A stretch of 22,971 nt of DNA from Amoebophrya sp. AT5.2 (lineage: Eukaryota; Sar; Dinophyceae; Syndiniales; Amoebophryaceae), in contig RXOD01004397.1 of NCBI GenBank assembly GCA_005223375.1, positions 1-22,971 of the forward strand, written 5' to 3'. Below the pieces are notes generated by a model. It searched no databases. It was not told the DNA's origin and worked only from the letters and a program-made list of their open reading frames with translations. Position 1 is the stretch's first letter, and each line of letters starts with the position of its first letter. The translations under genes were made by a program, and so were the position numbers. This document shows positions 1 through 9,740 of this stretch, in pieces.

Positions 1-1365
1 GTGCAGGCGATGCACTTCACCGGCGGTGTGGCCGCTTTCTACTCCCTCGCGCTAGGCGTGTGGTGCTACCTCTGCTGCAAGTGGCGAGACCAACTCGTGT
101 CCGTGCACTACTGGTGAGAAGAAATGGCTTTGCTTCTGGTTTCAACAAACATGGACTTTTTATTTCAGTCTGAAAGTGAAACACCTCCAGAGAGCGGGGG
201 TGAGTAGAGCGACACTAACATCAACTCGATCCTCTCTACTCTTATCCAAAAAATCGAGCACACAACTACATCATCGCATTCACAGCCTCACGATCGTGCT
301 CGCGGTGTGTTTTGTCGCCTCGGTGGCGAAGTGGGCGATGTATTCGCTCGGCAATCACTCCGAGCTGTCGGCGACGTCCGCGGAGGTTATTTCCGAGCTT
401 CTCGGCATCGGCAAATTTGGCGTCGGCCTGATAGCCGCGGTCATGATTTCGCTCGGCTACGGCACGGCGCACGAGTTTGTCTCGCCGAAAGAGCTCACGT
501 GGCTGCTGATTTACTGCGTCGGCTTCATCTTTTGCGCCGGGCTGCGCATTCTTGTCTCCGAAAAAATTTTGTTCTCGGAGGACGGGGGAACAGCTGCCGG
601 CGCGGACAGCGCTCTAGTAACTGGCGGTCCTGCAACTGCAGGCGAAGATGCAGTACTGCCGTCCGCGATTTGGGAATACGTATCGCCGGCGGCACTGCTG
701 GTCCTGCCGGAAGCCCTGATCTTTGGCGCGGTAGCAAACTGGGGCTACACCGAGATCGTTGCGCTGCAGGCGACGCTAGAAGAACAAAAGCAACACGAGA
801 CGCTGAAGGTAGATCTGTACCTTTAGATTTCGTGACTCATGAAGGTGGAAACCAGTTCATTTTGGATCATCATAAAGTAAATCGCGGTTGGTATAGGAAT
901 TCGAACCTTCGTGTTCGTCCGCCGCTACCACAGATGATGACCGGTTTTTACCGCACGATGCGTTCTGCCGTCGTCGCTCTCGTGGGCGTGGCGGTTCTCC
1001 AGATTGTCGTGCAGCGCTCCTCCGACTCCGCCGATATGTGGCGCTTTCTGTGGATCCTGGACGAGGGCGCCCCGAACGTTATTTATGCGGCTTGTGTGGG
1101 TGCGACGCTCCTAAGTTTTTGGCCCAGCGAGAATTTCAAGGCGAAGGCAATGTCGCAGCAAATCCAGTTCGACGACAACGAGCTAGACGACATGGTCATC
1201 GGAAACGCACAGGAAGACATTATGGGGGATGGAGACGGAATAGAAATGGCGGAAGTGGGTAGTGCGGATTCGGGAGGAATGGACATGACAAGGATCGAAA
1301 TGCAATCGGACACATCATCGCCGGGAAGAGGCGGGAAAACAGGCGGAGGAAAGTTTCTAGAGTGA
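1..1365 (+). CDS. TMEM87/GPR107-like seven-transmembrane (GOST family) protein, 5' end missing
   Basis: This is the C-terminal part of a Golgi/endosome-type seven-helix protein; the lumenal N-terminal domain lies left of the window. The model joins 1-113, 286-808 and 934-1365, giving 355 codons plus a TGA with all phases agreeing. Seven hydrophobic segments appear in order: around HFTGGVAAFYSLALGVW, LTIVLAVCFVASVAKW, GVGLIAAVMISLGYG, LTWLLIYCVGFIFCAG, SPAALLVLPEALIFGA, SAVVALVGVAVLQIVV and VIYAACVGATLLSFWPS. The landmarks WRDQL..HYW after helix 1, ISLGYG in helix 3, FYRTMRS before helix 6 and FWPS followed by an acidic FDDNELDDM stretch follow the layout of TMEM87-type proteins (known family; PF06814-like). 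The tail is Gly/Asp/Met-rich and probably cytosolic. The family acts in Golgi/endosomal trafficking, and a mechanosensitive-channel role has been proposed for TMEM87A. The family call is fairly sure; the exact subfamily is not. Confidence 0.82.
114..285 (+). other. intron 1 of the GOST-family gene
   Basis: The donor is GTGAGA and the acceptor ATTCACAG; the intron is phase 2. An alternative acceptor at 168 (TATTTCAG) keeps the same frame but would insert 39 extra residues inside helix 2, where the family has none, so 285 is preferred. The intron contains an 8-bp inverted repeat (GAGTAGAG at 202-209, CTCTACTC at 235-242) and a CTAAC branch-point-like motif near 217. Confidence 0.65.
809..933 (+). 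other. intron 2 of the GOST-family gene
   Basis: The donor is AAG|GTAGAT, the acceptor CTACCACAG and the phase 0. It is 125 nt long with in-frame stops, and removing it joins ..HETLK to MMTGFYRTMRS as the family alignment requires. A possible 9-bp stem (CATGAAGGT near 839, ACCTTCGTG near 905, one G-U pair) lies inside. Confidence 0.8.
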
Positions 1366-2282
1366 GGTTGGCTGGCAGACAGCATCCATGGTGAAAATTT
1401 TAGCAGAGCTCGCGCAGTGCTCGAACTTAGGCGTAAGTGCACCGAATAGCGTATCGCATCGGTAGGAAAGCGCCTTGTTTAATTCCTTCAGATCTTCTTA
1501 GAAGTGTTTCATGGCGGAGGAATACGTTGAAAAGAGTCCGACACTCCAGATGCAGTCATAAGAAAAGAAGCGCTTGTTCAGAACTACGCAGCACTGGCTG
1601 GAATGTATCTGTCAGTCCCAATCGGTACAGCAACATTTTGAGTCGGTGCAGGACGTGCCGTGTGATCGAGTAATCATTCCGCGCATCGGTTTTTGATTTT
1701 TTCGTTTTGGCTGTTTTTTCGTATTCGTCGTGCGGAGGCCCCGTGGAGGTGGACCGAACGCGCTGCTTTTCGCCGCGCTTCCGGAACAAAACACAAGCTC
1801 GCTTGCTGCCTCGGTCGTCTGATGACACGCAATCGTGAACTTTTCTCGTGGTTTGCCGGTTCGCAAGTTTTTTCCAACCAATCCACTTTTCAGGGACTCT
1901 TTTCGCGCACCCCTTTACGGACAAAGAACTGACGAGGAAGCTGTTTTTCTTTTCGTGCTACAGTAGGTCGCGTGCCACTGTACCCATGCAGTTCGCTTAG
2001 AGCTTGAGCTTTTTTATGAATTCGTGCCTTGTCGGCAACGAAACCTCCGCTCTCTAATTATTTGATAGCTGTCTCTCTCTCTGTGTTAAGAAAGTTTTCA
2101 TCTTCCAGAAGTAGTCGTACACTACTGTATATTGAAACTTTAGCGGCAGGTTCGCGACAAATACCTGTATCTTCGCGCAATATCCGTTCCGTAGTACCGT
2201 TTGCAGGCAAACTGTGCGGGTTTCCGGGGACACAATGAAGCGGATATTAGCATAGAGGTCGCTGCCCCGCCGACTTGCTCGT
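1366..2282. other. intergenic region, no gene recognised
   Basis: This is about 0.9 kb of mixed, AT-richer sequence between the GOST gene and the RING gene. Short open frames occur on both strands but none shows coding-like composition or a recognisable motif. A short CT run lies at about 2072-2083. In the reading frame of the next gene the last stop is TAG at 2253-2255. Confidence 0.6.
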
Positions 2283-3812
2283 ATGAGTAAGCGAAGTTCG
2301 GTTTCGGCCTCGCCCGAGCGAGGTCTAGGCCGTCCTTCCTCGGTTGGCTCCATGGCAGCACACCTGCAGGAAGCACGCGGATTGGGGATGGCCAGTGGGG
2401 ACACATTTTTCGGAGGTCTGCACGGTGACACGACCTCCATCAGAAAGATGCAGCCGCTCTTGCCGTTGCCGATTTTGGGAAGTCTGCCAGGAGGAGGTAC
2501 GGAAGCATCGTCCTCACGCGACGCCCGCGGAAGCTTTGGCGGGCTCGGTGACAATGCAGTGGGTGCGGCGGGAGCGTTCGATCTGGGGCCGCGGTCTTCG
2601 TCACCGAAGTCGATGACGCTGCTCGGCCTTTTGTCACCAACGGTGCTTAGCCCAGAGCGAGGAATGGAACCGAGCGCCTCCTTGACGAAGAAGAAGTTTA
2701 AGGGAAGGTTCCAAAGAAGTAAGCGGGCAAACATGTTGGCATGCAGCGCCTCGCCGAGTAGCCGAAGGTCGCCTCCGGGTGGTGGAGGGCACAGGTGCTT
2801 CTATCTTTCTAAGTTCTTTGTCGTACTTCTATTTTCTTCAAGTACTGAGACACACATTGCGATCTTTTGTTGGCGCTAGCAGTATATCAAAGCGCCAGCT
2901 GCTCCTCACACCAAAAACAATAAACGCCGATAATACGATGATCACAGGTCTGCGCAGCTGTCACCAGCGTCTCGCGCTTCCCCGAAGCCTGCTTCGGGTT
3001 TTCAGCTGGTCGAACGAATCGTTGAGGGCAGCAATCTGGCGTCGCACCCGGTTCAGCCGGGACAGGCCGCCAACGCGACGAGCAGCTCTCCCTCTGCCAG
3101 CCCCAAGCGATCGCAGAGCCCGCAGTCCGCCGGGAACAACTCCGCACCCTCCTACGAGCCCTCCGTGACCTCTTCCGCCGCCCAGAGCAACGGCAAGAAA
3201 TCGTCCGCCTCCACCGCGCACCCCCAATACGGCGCGCTGAAATGCCTACCCTGCCCAGCGTCCTCCAGCTCGAGTACCAGCCGGCTGCGCCCGCAGCTGC
3301 TCCGCGTCGACGGGCAACGGTGCACGATTTTCGACCGGCCAAAGCGGTCGGAGGTCCGCAAGTACGCGGTGTGGAATCTGTACAGCGGACGGAACATGCT
3401 GGGCTGGTTGCCCGAGGGCATGCTGGGCGAGGACGGGGAATACGCCGACGGGGGGTACGTGGAGGGCATGGACGCGCTGGACGAGCGGTTGATAGAATTG
3501 ATGTACCGGGACATCACGCCGGAAGACTACGACACCCTACTCGAACTGGACGACTCCAACCAGAAGAAAACGGCGGAGCGGTCGGCGCTGGACAAACTGC
3601 CCTGCATAACGTGCTTCGACGGGTACAGCGAGGAACAGCTGACGTGCGGGGTCTGCTACATGCGGGTGGACGAAGACCAGGAAGAAGTGGAGAGAATATT
3701 CCAGATGCCCTGTCGGGGAAAACACATCTTTCACGAAGCGTGCGTGACAAAGTGGCTGCTGGAGTGCAAAGCGGCGTGCCCGACGTGCCACGAACCAATA
3801 GAGGAAGAGTGA
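2283..3812 (+). CDS. RING-H2 finger protein with Ser/Pro-rich N-terminal half (probable E3 ubiquitin ligase)
   Basis: Joining 2283-2794 and 2948-3812 gives 458 residues. The C-terminal end (about residues 404-451) has eight metal ligands in RING-H2 order: CGVC, then PCRGKH, IFHEAC and CPTC (C-x2-C, C-x3-H, H-x2-C, C-x2-C). RING-H2 domains bind two zinc ions and recruit an E2 enzyme, so a ubiquitin-ligase role is the expected one. Residues 1 to about 240 are low-complexity Ser/Pro/Gly with many SP sites, probably disordered; no transmembrane segment is visible. A more ordered block (around VRKYAVWNLYSGRNMLGWLPEGM) and an acidic helix-rich stretch precede the RING. The start is the first ATG after an in-frame stop at 2253. 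The RING call is firm; the substrate is unknown and the first exon is supported only by open frame and splice phase. Confidence 0.8.
2795..2947 (+). other. intron of the RING-H2 gene
   Basis: The donor is ACAG|GTGCTT, the acceptor GATCACAG and the phase 2. GTGCTT is a weak donor; a GT at 2768 is also phase-compatible and would shorten exon 1 by 27 nt. The body is pyrimidine-rich and holds a perfect 7-bp stem (TGGCGCT 2871-2877, AGCGCCA 2891-2897). Confidence 0.6.
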
Positions 3813-3875
3813 GGTGATGTCGAAGGGAGGGATAAAAATTTAAAATAGGGTACGACTGTACAATAATATCGCGGT

Positions 3876-4105
3876 GTGGGGAGCGGAGGTGAGCATGTGA
3901 GATCACTGCTTCATTTTGATTGAAACCCCGACTGTAGGTTTTTTTTGGACGTCACTGGCCACAACATTGCGGGCACTCTCCAATTTGTTGGGTTCAATTG
4001 GCATTCACTTTGTTGCGGTTGCATCACCGACCTTTCGTTAGCGGAGGCACTGCTGGCTGTGCTGATCGAGGCACTTTGTTCTATCGTGAAAAGCTTGTCT
4101 TGGAA
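3876..4105. repeat. diverged dispersed repeat, copy 1
   Basis: This stretch resembles 6893-7155 along most of its length. Shared blocks include CATTTTGATT, a GACtGTAG/GACcGTAG block, a TTGCGG..TTGC.TCA block, GGCTGTGCTGAT(C/T)GAGGCA and TTTGTTCTATC(G/A)TGA. Both copies lie in the space after a gene and run the same way. The minus strand keeps an open frame in both, with the related peptide stretch IEQ(S/N)ASISTA. The edges are approximate and no terminal repeats were identified. Confidence 0.6.
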
Positions 4106-4655
4106 TCGAGGAATCAACACAACCATCGTGATCTTTCGCTTGGTTCTTCAGTCTAATCGAGATTGCACTGAATCAATATGAATTAATATACAAAAGGGCG
4201 TCAAACAACAAGAACGCTCTCTGACGCATCGTCCGGTCCTGCTTCATTCGGTATCAGTCGTGCTTGGCTTCGACACTCTTCCCCACCCCTTCTGATTCAA
4301 ACATCAGGACACGCATTCGCTTTAGGACGTCCATGGACATTTATGTGTATCTACTTTACTATTGATTTTCTTAAAGAAGGAGAACCAGAACGCGAGTTTT
4401 CACGCCAACTAGTATTTACTACGCGCGCAGCCACGTCCACGACCAGCATGAACACGCAGGTGCCCCAGCCAGAAGTGCTTCATCTGCTATAAATACTTAC
4501 AATTACCCCACTTACATGTAGCCACTGTCTCCATGCTTTTACTGTTCACAAACTTAAACACTGGGAGAAATTTCGAGTAGCACAGCAGCTCCAGTTGCAG
4601 AGTGTACGACTGCGCCAAGTTTTGAAGCTATAACGAGTGCTGGCGGAGAAGAAGG

Positions 4656-4658
4656 CAG
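4656..4658 (+). promoter_or_regulatory. CAG directly before the start codon: possible trans-splice acceptor
   Basis: CAG abuts the ATG at 4659. No clear pyrimidine tract precedes it, so taken alone this is weak; it counts because three other genes in the window share the arrangement. Confidence 0.25.
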
Positions 4659-6681
4659 ATGACGAGCGTGGAGCGGACGCGGGACTACTACTCGAGTGCC
4701 GCCCTTCCGCCACCCACGACGGACCCCGGGTCGGACTGCTGGTGCGTCGACTGCGCACAGGGATCTTCTGCATACAGGGAACTTCTTTGTAGTTCGCGCC
4801 AACAGCTGCATCTGTCTGCACATGCCGTGGAACTGGAAAGGCGAGCGTGCCCGCAAACCGGTCGGCTTTGGTCTAAATGTTTGGACGTTGGACAAGAGTG
4901 CGCCGAACTAGAATTCTGCATGCGGCTTTCGGGTCTATTACGGACGTTGTCAGACATACGCCAAACGTGGGAGGCAATTCATATTTGGCGAGGACAGTTT
5001 GCGCACGAGAAAGATTCAAGCGGGTTTTTGACTGATCTTCACAAACGGCTAAGGAAGAATGAGAAGCAAAAAGAACAAAAAGGAGAAGCGACTTTCGCGA
5101 AGGCCGATTTTTGCGAAGATCCCAAAGTTACGGAGAAGGCTCGACGCATCTATCAAGCTTTGCGCATGCTTCAGCGTGAACGGGCGCAAATAGTTGAGAA
5201 TCTGAAGAGACAGGGAGTGCAGTTTCCAGCGCCGCCGCTGCGCACTTGGCCGCCTGCTAACATGTCTGACATGCTGGCTGACTACGTCGAAACTGTTGGG
5301 GCGGTGGTTCGCTTTGACGATCCCCTGCGGCTGCAGCTGCGTCGAGGCCGCCTCTTTCGTAACTCAATCGCCGAAGTTCTGGCCGTCTTGTTGCCTGGTT
5401 GTTTTGTGACCGACCTCGCGTCCGGTTGCGCGTGGGCGTCTCGGAGCTTTTTTAGCCGACGGACTTGGAGGGACAGGGTGTTGAGGGCTATTAATTATAG
5501 TATTTTAAGCGGCGACACAGTAGACACCGCGAACAGCGAAGTTGCTCGCCATTTCTTACGACAAGAAACATCTCGGGCACCAGCTTCCTCGCCATGACAG
5601 TAGTCTCGCAGATTCCGGCGCCGAAGGCGCACACCGAGGCACAGCCCGCTCCGCATTTGCCACGACCAAGACGGGGGACGACAGCAAGCCGAAATCTTCA
5701 CCCGCGATCGATAAAAGCGGCATTTACAGTGGCGACAGAGACGAGCTGAAAAAAGAGCAGCGCCTCAACGACTTCGAACTAAAATCGGCACGGGAAAGCA
5801 GAAGAATGCGCGACGATGCATGCTTTCGAAGTTTCGTCCTGACGAGCACGCGGAATTGTGAGGTTTGCAGGAAGGTCGTCGCGGAGATCTTAGACGAGGG
5901 GCCGCGCCACCATTTCCACCAGGGCTCGCATCCGCTGGCGAACGCAATAGCTTGGGCGTCTCCCTCTGTCTATGTTGTTCTGAATGGAGTGCGCAATACG
6001 ATCGAGCACGCCAAAACAGGCGCAGCAAATGCACCGGTCCGCGACTTCTTCGATCAGTGGTTTGCGACCTACAGAGAAGGCAAGTACGCCACGACGAATA
6101 CAGCGACGAGCTGGAAAGCCGTTTTCTTCTTCTCGGAGTTCATCCGGAGTGACTTTTGGGACAAGGTTACCGATACTACGAACGCTTGGGAAGCAGCAAA
6201 AAACGGCGAAGACATCAAAAGCCTTGAGCTAGACAAGTGGGGTGGGACCAAACTTCACCGGGCGGTGAGTAGCTGGCGTGCCACGGATGTGGCGCAAGTT
6301 CTGCAGGACGAGGCGGCGGGGAAACATTCTAGCACGCTGCACACTTGGCGGAACAAGAACAACGAGAGCGCGCTCGAATTCGCGCGCGCGCAGCAGAAGA
6401 AGGTGAAAGAGCGTGAGGACTGGCGTGGATCTTTTGAGGGATATGGCAAGGGGATTAGGAGGATAATTGCAATGCTTGAGGAGCAGGAAAGCAGCAAGGA
6501 CGCAAAGCACGAAGCAGATCAGCGCCCCCCATTGCGGAGACACGAAGAAGCTTGCCGGAAGCGGAAGGAAGCGGCCGAAGCAGCAGCAGCAACCGCAGCA
6601 GCGAAGCGAAAAAAGCAGGCGGAGGAGGAAGGAAAAGCACCCACACGAAGGAGAGAGGCTGCTGCTTTGGACAGCAGATGA
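4659..6681 (+). CDS. unrecognised protein with ankyrin-like segment and Lys/Glu/Ala-rich tail; split over two frames
   Basis: Two long open frames overlap: 4659-5597 (312 codons from ATG) and 5524-6681 (about 385 codons, with no ATG before about 5804). The second frame therefore needs an upstream exon, and the two are best read as one gene with an intron. Phase-compatible joins use the acceptor at 5611 (GTCTCGCAG) with a donor at 5359 (GTAACT) or 5500 (GTATTT), giving about 589 or 636 residues. A sequencing frameshift or two separate genes cannot be excluded. The N-terminal half is Cys/Arg-rich and helical without a known motif. Nucleotides 6247-6400 encode TKLHRAVSSW..DVAQVLQDE..NKNNESALEFARA, which has ankyrin-repeat spacing (known family; protein-protein contact). 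The C-terminus is a charged Ala/Lys/Glu helix with a KRKK nuclear-signal-like patch. No signal peptide is visible. The function is not known. Confidence 0.55.
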
Positions 6682-7404
6682 GAAAAAATATATAATTCCC
6701 CCCCGAACATATCCTTCATCTAGTTATGGAGGTAAACCACCCCGAGCAGGGTAAGTCATCATCATCATCACCCCGCGAGGACTTTACCGGCCAGACGGGG
6801 AGGCGCGTGATGCCCAGACGAGGCGGGCAGTAGAAGTGAGGCCGTCGTCGTGGCGGGTAAAACGGTAATTCTTAAATCTGGTCGAAGCAGGAACACCGTG
6901 GCGCGGGAGGCAGAAGTGATCATGCAGCTGCTTTGCTCCATTTTGATTTAGAACCGCGACCGTAGAACTCTTTGGAAGTTGTTCTACAGACTTCGTCGAT
7001 CGTGAAACTGCCGTTCAGAATTACGGCAGTGCGCACTGTCCAACTGACGTTGTACCTGTAGAGGCCACTTTGCGGTGCTGCAGTTGCGTCATTGGTGGAC
7101 AACTCTCCCCCGGCTGTGCTGATTGAGGCATTTTGTTCTATCATGACGAGCTTGTGATGGCTTCGTTGGTCATTTTCGACTGTTGCATCCGATCGATTCG
7201 TGGAGCGCTATCGGGAGAGACTCTCGTCTCGTTTGCTGCATAGTTCTCGAAGAGTGCTGTCTCGAGCGCAAGATCAAAAAGATTCGTGGCGATCCGCAAA
7301 TCCTCGTGATGAGTTTGAGTGAAAATTTCAACTACTGCACACTTCTTTCTATGCAGTAGAGTATACATGCCATTTGTCGCCGAAGTGCCGGAGCCGGACA
7401 ATAA
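6682..7404. other. intergenic region containing the second copy of the diverged repeat
   Basis: A short CAT triplet run lies at about 6757-6770, followed by GC-rich spacer and then the repeat copy near 6893-7155. No gene is supported. TAA at 7402-7404 touches the next start codon, so the following gene cannot begin farther upstream in the same exon. Confidence 0.55.
6893..7155. repeat. diverged dispersed repeat, copy 2
   Basis: This is the partner of 3876-4105, slightly longer because of an internal insertion (about 7000-7050). It begins about 210 nt after the stop of the preceding gene and has the same orientation as copy 1. Similarity is strongest at the right end, around GGCTGTGCTGATTGAGGCA and TTTGTTCTATCATGA. 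Edges are approximate. Confidence 0.6.
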
Positions 7405-9114
7405 ATGGGCTGGGCCTCGAGCGTTTGGTCCGAGCTCTTCGCGCCGCGAAAAACCCACGCCTCTTCGTCTTCTGTTTCCGGCGCAGACCCTGAAAAAACT
7501 TCATTCGCCGCGTACACGCACGGGTTTCTCGATGGCGATACTTGGACGCCGCCGAAGCGGGCCGGCTTCGACGAACTGCTCGCGCTCAGTAAGAACAATG
7601 TCGCCGTGCTCTCCAATTCCAACCAGGGGAAGAAGCTTTTTAACCCCCGCCCCACCGACGAAGAGAAGGCGCTGGCGCGCGAGAAGGCCCTGGATGCGCT
7701 GTTTACGGGCGTGGCGTCGTTACAAGACAAGTACGGGCCGATTCTGAAGCAAGTCCGGGACGAGGAGATCGACAGCGCCGATCCCGACGTGGCAAAGGAC
7801 GCGACCCTGAACAACATCGAGGCGCGGTTCGACTGCGCCTCCGCGCACCACGGCCACGATTTGGGTACGGACAGCAGGATAAACAGCCCGGGGGAGAAGA
7901 AGATTCTGGAGGTGCGGTCCGTCGCCAAGGGGAAGGAGACGCCGTGGATTCCGTGCACCTTCTGGTACGGCAAGGGCAACACAAATTTGATGATCCCCGG
8001 CTGCATCATGGAGATGGACGTGAAGAAGAACAAGTCCGCCCTGCCAAAGAAGCGCAAGCCCCCGGAGAAGCTGTATCCCGACGACCTCTCCTACATCGTC
8101 ACGCACAAGACCCGGTTCGAGATGCTCAACTTCGCGAAGGTGGAGGGCGTCGCCAAGGCTCTCAGCCTCTGCCCGGAGAAGGTGGACGAGTCGCTGTTCT
8201 TCAACGCGTGCGCGCCCGACGAGTTGAAGCTCGCGTGCACCTGCCAGCCCAACGGCAAGGAGCAGGTGTGGGCGCAGTGCGCGGACCGCACCGCCTGGAC
8301 GAAGTGCGAGGTCGGCGGCGTAACGCGCATGGAGATCGGCGACGGCGAGGAGACGCAGCCGGGCAGCGTGACGTGCGCCTTAAATTCGGGGCGCGTGATC
8401 ACACGCCCCTACCTGAAGGGGCCGCTGAGCAAGTTCGCGCCCTTCGTGGACAAGTGCAAGAACCACTGCGGCCCGATCGGGCGGGAGAAGCGGGCGTTGC
8501 TGGGGCGCGAGGACCTGCGGTGGGAGGAGCGGAAGCTAGTGGCGTCCTGCCCCGCGAACAAATTAAGGGTGAAGTGCACCTGCGCGCCCGAGCCCACCCT
8601 GCGAAGTAAGTTCGCCCGCCAGCGGTTCGAGGCGCTGTGCGGGCCGGACATGCAGCGGGGGCTGCCGTGCGGGGAAAAAAAACTCGTCGCGGACGGGACG
8701 CTGCACGCGTGCCGGGTGTTCACGAACCGCGCCGACACGGCGGACGGGTTTAAAAACACGAAGCGGTACCGGGACGTCGTGGTGCCGGTCAGCGGCGTGG
8801 AGAGGGACGAGTGCGATAAGGAATGCCCGCTGCCGGCGCAGCTGGGGGTGGCGACCTACAAGGAGATGGAGAAGCTCGACGTGGGCGTGGACCCAGTGAC
8901 CGGGGACATGGTCAACGCGACCAAATACAACGAGGCAGCAAACAAGCAGGCGAAGCTTGAAGCGGAAGCGGAAAAAAAAGAAGAAGCAGGGCAAATGGCA
9001 GAACTACAGGCGGAGCTAAACAAGATGCGGGGCCCCGAGAAAGAAAAAGTACCAGGACTGAAGGCGGCGGAAGACGAAGACGCAGCGCCACCGCCGGAGG
9101 TGGCGCAAGCGTGA
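7405..9114 (+). CDS. unrecognised protein with two copies of a seven-cysteine module
   Basis: This is a single-exon frame of 569 residues, GC-rich throughout. The ATG follows an in-frame TAA at once, which fixes the start unless a spliced upstream exon exists. Residues 1-150 are mixed helical and Lys/Glu-rich. Residues about 273-356 and 383-475 are related modules, each with C-T-C, two single cysteines spaced 7-9 apart, a further cysteine after a Gly-containing turn, and a closing C-x3-C (KCKNHC and ECDKEC). That makes seven cysteines per module, in the same order. The last 90 residues form a Lys/Glu/Ala helix and an acidic Pro-rich end. The cysteine pattern suggests disulphides or metal binding, but no convincing signal peptide is visible, so the compartment is open. 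No known family was recognised; a lineage-specific protein is likely. Confidence 0.72.
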   Translation: MGWASSVWSELFAPRKTHASSSSVSGADPEKTSFAAYTHGFLDGDTWTPPKRAGFDELLALSKNNVAVLSNSNQGKKLFNPRPTDEEKALAREKALDALFTGVASLQDKYGPILKQVRDEEIDSADPDVAKDATLNNIEARFDCASAHHGHDLGTDSRINSPGEKKILEVRSVAKGKETPWIPCTFWYGKGNTNLMIPGCIMEMDVKKNKSALPKKRKPPEKLYPDDLSYIVTHKTRFEMLNFAKVEGVAKALSLCPEKVDESLFFNACAPDELKLACTCQPNGKEQVWAQCADRTAWTKCEVGGVTRMEIGDGEETQPGSVTCALNSGRVITRPYLKGPLSKFAPFVDKCKNHCGPIGREKRALLGREDLRWEERKLVASCPANKLRVKCTCAPEPTLRSKFARQRFEALCGPDMQRGLPCGEKKLVADGTLHACRVFTNRADTADGFKNTKRYRDVVVPVSGVERDECDKECPLPAQLGVATYKEMEKLDVGVDPVTGDMVNATKYNEAANKQAKLEAEAEKKEEAGQMAELQAELNKMRGPEKEKVPGLKAAEDEDAAPPPEVAQA

Positions 9115-9248
9115 TTGAAAATGCTTAGCTGGATTGATGTTTTTTTCAAACTGCTGTAAGTACAGCTTTGGGAGTTTAATTCGACTCGTTCGGCAACTCG
9201 CGCTTGCGCGAACACGTAGAGGCGTTGTGACACATTGAGCTGTGTTTT

Positions 9249-9265
9249 TTGCTCACGCTGAGCAA
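9249..9265. other. perfect 7-bp hairpin with a 3-nt loop, downstream of the Cys-module gene
   Basis: TTGCTCA-CGC-TGAGCAA forms a perfect stem about 135 nt after the stop codon at 9114, and a run of six T precedes it. Its place suggests a transcript-end structure, but this is inference only. Confidence 0.35.
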
Positions 9266-9736
9266 GTGGAAAATCCAGAAAGATAGTGGTACGCCGCGGC
9301 ACGTACAGTACTATGTGGTCCCAGAAATCGTGAATCGATTGTTCACGACGTCGGTGTTTGTTGCTTGTTTATGTGATGATCTTTAAGGACGAAAATTGTG
9401 ATGGTGATGGTGAAACACGGTCGTGGGTTGTTTTTCTTTCGTGAGCGTCCCCAAATCTGGCCTTGTGCGTACACACCCGCAAATCTGCATCGTGACCCAA
9501 ACCCCCTCCACAGGAACTAAGGATGATGATGCCCCGCCTTTGGCTTTGAAAACCACAGCGCGAATTACGACACAAACGAATTTGGTCATACGATAAATTG
9601 CGACGGATTGTGCAACGCTTTTTCCTAAGTGCCTATTTCGATTTGCCGCCTCTCTCATCTTGTAGCCCTCTCGCATCCCATTTCCAAACCTGCTTAGCTT
9701 CAGCTTTTATGATTATTGCCTTTTTCATAGTAAGAT

Positions 9737-9739
9737 CAG
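9737..9739 (+). promoter_or_regulatory. CAG one base before the start codon: possible trans-splice acceptor
   Basis: The order is T-rich tract (ATTGCCTTTTTCATAG), then AAGATCAG, one G, and the ATG at 9741. The pyrimidine tract makes this the best-looking of the four start-adjacent CAG sites together with 21449-21451. Confidence 0.35.
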
Positions 9740-9740
9740 G

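Larger units (their letters stand above)
3813..4658. other. intergenic region containing one copy of a diverged repeat
   Basis: Apart from the repeat copy near 3876-4105 nothing coding is recognised. The sequence is AT-richer than the flanking exons. The next gene's frame is closed by TGA at 4623-4625. Confidence 0.55.
9115..9740. other. intergenic region with hairpins
   Basis: No gene is supported. Two compact inverted repeats occur: TCGCGC-TT-GCGCGA at 9198-9211 and the 7-bp stem at 9249-9265. A GTGATG run is present near 9400, and a T-rich stretch at about 9700-9727 runs up to the next start. Confidence 0.55.

Noticed and set aside
894..912. A T-arm-like sequence (reverse strand GGTTCGAATTCC) suggesting a tRNA
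   Set aside because: The stem does not pair properly and no acceptor, D or anticodon arms are found; it lies in an intron.
1363..1370. GTGAGG overlapping the stop of the GOST gene as a possible donor to a further exon
   Set aside because: The protein already ends as the family does, after the acidic tail, and no continuation exon was found downstream.
2054..2734. A 226-codon minus-strand frame opposite exon 1 of the RING gene
   Set aside because: The + strand frame starts at an ATG and joins the RING exon in phase; the minus frame has no recognisable motif and runs into low-GC intergenic DNA.
7405..7425. An N-terminal MGWASS that looks like a myristoylation site
   Set aside because: Trp at position 3 is not accepted by the usual N-myristoylation pattern.
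7944..8609. A 221-codon + strand frame inside the Cys-module gene
   Set aside because: Its Arg/Gly/Ala-rich, motif-free product is a shadow of the main frame, which has the ordered cysteine modules.
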